17,319 bases of DNA from Bacteroidales bacterium UBA6117. GTDB lineage: Bacteria > Bacteroidota > Bacteroidia > Bacteroidales > VadinHA17. The DNA is taken from the NCBI GenBank assembly GCA_002428385.1, contig DIWB01000009.1, positions 10,290 to 27,608 of the forward strand. The letters are read 5' to 3'. Of this stretch, positions 14,459-17,319 are shown in pieces; position 1 is the first letter of the stretch, and every line of letters starts with the position of its first letter. The position numbers and the translations under genes are program-made. The notes beneath the pieces are model-generated. The model did not search any database and was not told the DNA's origin. It worked only from the letters and a program-made list of their open reading frames with translations.

Positions 14459-14471
14459 TTAATATGTATTA

Positions 14472-14876
14472 ATGAGAAAAAAAATGATTGAAATTACTTT
14501 TAACGGAGGGAAAGTTGTAACGGCCCACACAGGCGGACATCAAATCAGAACCGATCAGCCGGTTGATAACGGAGGTGGCAACACTGCACCTGCTCCCTTT
14601 GACCTGTACCTGGCATCAATAGGAACCTGTGCCGGTATTTATGTCAAAGGATTCTGCGATAACCGCAATATTCCTGCTGAAAATATCAGGATAATTCAAA
14701 CAACAGTCTGGAATAAGGAAATCCATCTTCCGGCCTCCATTAAGCTTGAAATAAAACTTCCGCCCGATTTTCCGGAGAAATACAAGGAATCCCTTATCAA
14801 CGTGGCAAACCTTTGCCTCGTAAAAAAATCAATTGCCAATCCTCCCGAATTCATTGTAGACGCTTCTTATAAATGA
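14472..14876 (+). CDS. OsmC-like protein (peroxide/hydroperoxide reductase family)
   Basis: A 134-residue OsmC/Ohr superfamily protein. These small dimeric enzymes reduce organic hydroperoxides through two cysteines. FDLYLASIGTCAGIYVKGFC (43-62) carries Cys53 on the long central helix, and NLCLVKKSI (113-121) carries Cys115, the usual partner; Cys62 is extra. PVDNGGGNTAPAPFDLYLAS is the family loop before the helix. Start ATG 14472 is used, while ATG 14484 (MIEITF) would fit the first strand equally well. It belongs with the PerR-like and peroxiredoxin genes by function and strand, but the palindromic element at 14350-14458 separates it from them, so it may have its own transcript. Confidence 0.85.
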   Translation: MRKKMIEITFNGGKVVTAHTGGHQIRTDQPVDNGGGNTAPAPFDLYLASIGTCAGIYVKGFCDNRNIPAENIRIIQTTVWNKEIHLPASIKLEIKLPPDFPEKYKESLINVANLCLVKKSIANPPEFIVDASYK

Positions 14877-14877
14877 A

Positions 14878-14909
14878 AAAAATGGCCGGGCAGTTACCCG
14901 GCCATTTTT
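14878..14909. terminator. Perfect 13-bp two-way intrinsic terminator
   Basis: AAAAATGGCCGGG (14878-14890) pairs with CCCGGCCATTTTT (14897-14909) around a 6-nt loop. The GC-rich core with A- and T-tracts works in both directions. It begins right after the OsmC-like stop and 44 bp before the end of xylA on the other strand, so it can serve both convergent units. Confidence 0.88.
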
Positions 14910-14952
14910 AATATCTGACATATCAATATCCTTGCCGCGTCTGACTTCCTTA

Positions 14953-16278
14953 TCAATCGATATACATGTTAAGCAGCTGTTCAAGGAGTTCCTGCCTGCC
15001 GCTGCGTACTTCGGGCTCACCGGCTTTAACTGCCAGATTCCTCAGGTCTTCGAGGGTAAGCTTGCCCTTCTCGTAATCCTTGCCTGCTCCCTTGTCGAAT
15101 GATGCATACCTTTGCTTCTTCATCTTCAGGTAATCACTCTCCTTCAGGATCTTGTCGGCTGCCACAAGGGCCCTTGCAAATGTATCCATACCGCTGATAT
15201 GGGCAATGAACAGGTCCTGCAGGTCGGTTGAATTCCTCCTGATGTGTGCATCAAAATTGATGCCTCCTGTCCTGAACCCTCCTGCCTGAAGTATCACAAG
15301 CATGGCTTCAGTTGTCTCATAGACATTGGTCGGAAATTCATCTGTATCCCATCCGTTCTGGTAATCTCCCTTGTTGGCATCTATGCTTCCGATCATATCA
15401 TCGCATGCTGCAACCTGGAGATCGTGGGCAAAAGTGTGGCCTGCCAGGGTGGCATGGTTTACCTCAATATTCAGCTTGAAGTCCTTGTCGAGACCATAAT
15501 TCTTCAGGAAGCCGATAACCGTTGCTGCATCGTAATCGTACTGATGCTTGGTGGGTTCCATTGGCTTCGGTTCAATAAGGAAGGTTCCCTTAAAGCCCTG
15601 CTTCCTGCCGTAATCTCGTGCCTTGGTCAGCATCATGGCCATATGGTCGAGTTCCCTCTTCATATCGGTATTGTGAAGACTCATATACCCTTCGCGTCCT
15701 CCCCAGAAAACATAGTTTTCGCCTCCGAGTGCTATAGTGGCATCGATTGCATTCTTAAGCTGAACAGCCGCATTTGTAAGAACCGCAAAATCGGGATTCG
15801 TAGCAGCACCGTTCATATACCTTGGATTGCCGAACAGATTTGCCGTGCCCCACAGGAGCTTCACCCCAGTCTGGTCCTGCAGTTTCTTCATCACCGGCAC
15901 ATACTTTTCAAGGCGTTTTTCAATATCGAGTACCGATCCGTCGTTTCCAACAACGTCAACATCGTGGAAACAATAATAGGGGGCTCCTATTTTGGTGGTA
16001 AACTCGAACGCGGCATCAAGCCTGTGGCTGATCTTGTCATCGAGCTTCATACCATCCCAGGGAAAGAAATGCGTTGTGCTGCCAAACTGATCGGTTCCGT
16101 CACCACAGAATGAATGCCAGTATGCAATTGCAAAACGCAGATGATCCTTCATCTTTTTTCCCGAAACCACCTGCTCGGGGTTATACCACCTGAAAGCAAA
16201 GGGATTCTTTGATTTCCTGCCTTCATACTCGATCTTCCCTATTCCGGGATAGAACTCTTTTCTGCCTTTGTAAATCAT
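14953..16278 (-). CDS. xylA: Xylose isomerase
   Basis: A 441-residue cytosolic TIM-barrel enzyme that converts D-xylose to D-xylulose with two divalent metals, usually Mg2+ or Mn2+. Signatures are YYCFHDVDVVG with the ring-opening His105 and Asp108, WGGREGY near 192-198, LIEPKPMEPTKHQYDYD (234-250) with metal ligand Glu236 and Lys238, Glu272 and His275 in NIEVNHATLAGH, and Asp300, Asp311 and Asp313 in GSIDANKGDYQNGWDTDEFP, with Asp343 in NFDAHIRR. Length is normal for the longer (class II) isomerases. ATG 16278 (MIYKGRKEFYPGI) is chosen because this is the family N-terminus; a GTG 14 codons upstream only adds unrelated residues. It follows xylB by 91 bp on the same strand. Confidence 0.96.
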   Translation of the reverse strand: MIYKGRKEFYPGIGKIEYEGRKSKNPFAFRWYNPEQVVSGKKMKDHLRFAIAYWHSFCGDGTDQFGSTTHFFPWDGMKLDDKISHRLDAAFEFTTKIGAPYYCFHDVDVVGNDGSVLDIEKRLEKYVPVMKKLQDQTGVKLLWGTANLFGNPRYMNGAATNPDFAVLTNAAVQLKNAIDATIALGGENYVFWGGREGYMSLHNTDMKRELDHMAMMLTKARDYGRKQGFKGTFLIEPKPMEPTKHQYDYDAATVIGFLKNYGLDKDFKLNIEVNHATLAGHTFAHDLQVAACDDMIGSIDANKGDYQNGWDTDEFPTNVYETTEAMLVILQAGGFRTGGINFDAHIRRNSTDLQDLFIAHISGMDTFARALVAADKILKESDYLKMKKQRYASFDKGAGKDYEKGKLTLEDLRNLAVKAGEPEVRSGRQELLEQLLNMYID

Positions 16279-16369
16279 ATCAGTAATTTTTGTTAAAGTA
16301 TTTTTTGATCCGCTTAACACAAATTAAGTAAGGAAAGTGCAAACTTTTATGCTAAAATTCAAATAATTA

Positions 16370-17319
16370 TCAAACATTTTTTAGAAGTTCTCCCCATTTT
16401 TCCCAGGCATCTTCATAAGCACCCTTCCTTGAGTTGTCAGGCTCGGTGGTACCAACCGGCTTGAGTCCCGAAAATGCTTCACCTGCCGATTTGTAGTATC
16501 CGCAGCCGATCCCGGCTCCGCGGGCAGCGCCAACAGAACCGTCAGTGTTGTAAAGATGGATCACTGCTCCAGTTATACACGAGAGAGCCTCCCTGAATAC
16601 AGGGCTGAGAAACATATTGGCCATGCCAGCCCTTATAAGGCCCGCATCAATTCCGGTCTCCTGCATTATGTCGAGGCCATACCTGAATGAAAAAGCTATT
16701 CCCTCCTGTGCTGCCCTGAAAAGATGGGCATTCGAATGCCTGTTAAAGTTCAGTCCGGAAATCCGGCATCCGATATCCCTGTTCATCAAAATTCTTTCGG
16801 CCCCGTTACCAAAAGGAAGAACTGACAACCCGTCGGACCCCGGTTCAACTTCAGCTGCAAGGCTGTTCATACCGTTATAGTCGATACCGCTGCCGGTGTT
16901 TCTCTTTAACCAGGAATTCAGGATGCCTGTGCCATTTATGCATAGCAGAACTCCCAGGCGGGGATCAGAACTCGTGTGATTTACATGCAGGAATGTATTA
17001 ACCCTCGAAAGCGGATCATACCTTGTCTGGTCGGTTACCCCGTATATCACCCCGGATGTGCCTGCCGTGGCAGCAACTTCTCCCGGCTGAAGTACATTGA
17101 GCGACAGTGCGTTGTTGGGCTGATCGCCGGCCCGGTAGGAAACAGGGATACCCGCCGGAAGGCCAAGCTCGCCTGCAATATCCTGCCTGAGCCATCCCTG
17201 CACTGAAAAGGATTCTTTCTGAACCGGAATTATATCGTGACTGAATCCGAAACTTTCCATCAGCTCTCCTGAGAGACCACCCCTGCTGAAATCCCAGAAA
17301 ATTCCCTCTGATAGACCTG
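16370..17319 (-). CDS. xylB: Xylulokinase, C-terminal two thirds (5' end beyond window)
   Basis: FGGY-family kinase that phosphorylates D-xylulose with ATP, sending it to the pentose phosphate pathway. The reading frame is open to the right window edge: before the Met at 17260 it reads GLSEGIFWDFSRGGLSGEL, which is normal FGGY sequence, so that Met is internal and the true start lies outside. About 316 residues of roughly 490 are seen. YRAGDQPNNALSLNVL holds the catalytic-base Asp, GEVAATAGTSGVIYGV the phosphate loop, and INGTGILNSWLKR and RAGMANMFLSPVFREAL follow, with the closing GSVGAARGAGIGCGYY. The order xylB then xylA with a short gap points to one xylose operon. Confidence 0.93.
   Translation of the reverse strand, partial: GLSEGIFWDFSRGGLSGELMESFGFSHDIIPVQKESFSVQGWLRQDIAGELGLPAGIPVSYRAGDQPNNALSLNVLQPGEVAATAGTSGVIYGVTDQTRYDPLSRVNTFLHVNHTSSDPRLGVLLCINGTGILNSWLKRNTGSGIDYNGMNSLAAEVEPGSDGLSVLPFGNGAERILMNRDIGCRISGLNFNRHSNAHLFRAAQEGIAFSFRYGLDIMQETGIDAGLIRAGMANMFLSPVFREALSCITGAVIHLYNTDGSVGAARGAGIGCGYYKSAGEAFSGLKPVGTTEPDNSRKGAYEDAWEKWGELLKNV

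Noticed and set aside
14341..14461. Intrinsic terminator for the peroxiredoxin gene
   Set aside because: The palindrome has long interrupted arms and no T-tract, so a dispersed repeat explains it better.
15244..16113. Open frame of 289 codons on the plus strand opposite xylA
   Set aside because: xylA on the other strand is unmistakable; the plus-strand frame is a by-product of its codon use and has no recognisable domain.
16279..16320. GTG start adding 14 residues to xylose isomerase
   Set aside because: The xylA family N-terminus begins at the MIYKGRKEF position; the upstream residues look like leader DNA.
17258..17260. ATG as the start of xylulokinase
   Set aside because: The frame stays open to the window edge and the upstream codons encode normal FGGY sequence (LSEGIFWDF), so the Met is internal.

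Overview
The window looks like the chromosome of an anaerobic or microaerophilic Bacteroidota, probably Bacteroidales/Marinilabiliales-like. This is inferred from three things. Upstream regions carry TAnnTTTG-type -7 boxes with, in places, a TTTG-like -33 box, and good Shine-Dalgarno sequences are scarce. The protein families are typical of the group (SSS symporter next to a BNR glycosidase, xylB-xylA, PerR-like regulator with peroxiredoxins, NuoE/NuoF/FdhA remnants). No phage, transposase, CRISPR array or rRNA was seen.

Layout. 1-124: N-terminus of an SSS symporter (minus, runs off the left edge). 347-1135: PlsC-like acyltransferase (minus). 1299-3862: a translationally coupled SSS symporter and exported sialidase-like beta-propeller (plus). 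3863-6402: a coupled minus-strand pair, a soluble PRC-barrel/MgtE_N/CBS protein followed by an NRAMP-related transporter, with a promoter and a start-codon-covering hairpin. 6635-7120: BCP-type peroxiredoxin (minus). 7387-8892: class V PLP enzyme (plus). 8983-9055: tRNA-Lys(CTT), then a perfect two-way terminator. 9123-11702: remains of an NADH-linked formate dehydrogenase operon (minus) in which all three genes are truncated. 11763-12443: MobA (plus), needed for the molybdenum cofactor of such an enzyme. 12675-14876: a peroxide-defence group (plus) of PerR-like regulator, internally deleted catalase, 1-Cys-type peroxiredoxin and OsmC-like protein. 14953-17319: xylose isomerase and xylulokinase (minus, xylB-xylA order, xylB running off the right edge).

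Two things stand out. First, the MgtE-like cytoplasmic sensor without a channel, coupled to an NRAMP-type transporter that lacks the canonical metal-selectivity motifs, looks like a two-piece divalent-cation (possibly Mg2+) uptake system. A 12-bp hairpin buries its AGGTGA ribosome site. Second, between 9.1 and 13.6 kb four genes carry internal deletions: nuoE-like/nuoF-like, fdhA twice, and catalase. One junction falls on a short sequence that plausibly served as microhomology, and others lie beside palindromic or tandem-repeat DNA. This is either clustered decay of redox genes or an assembly artefact, and reads across the junctions would decide.
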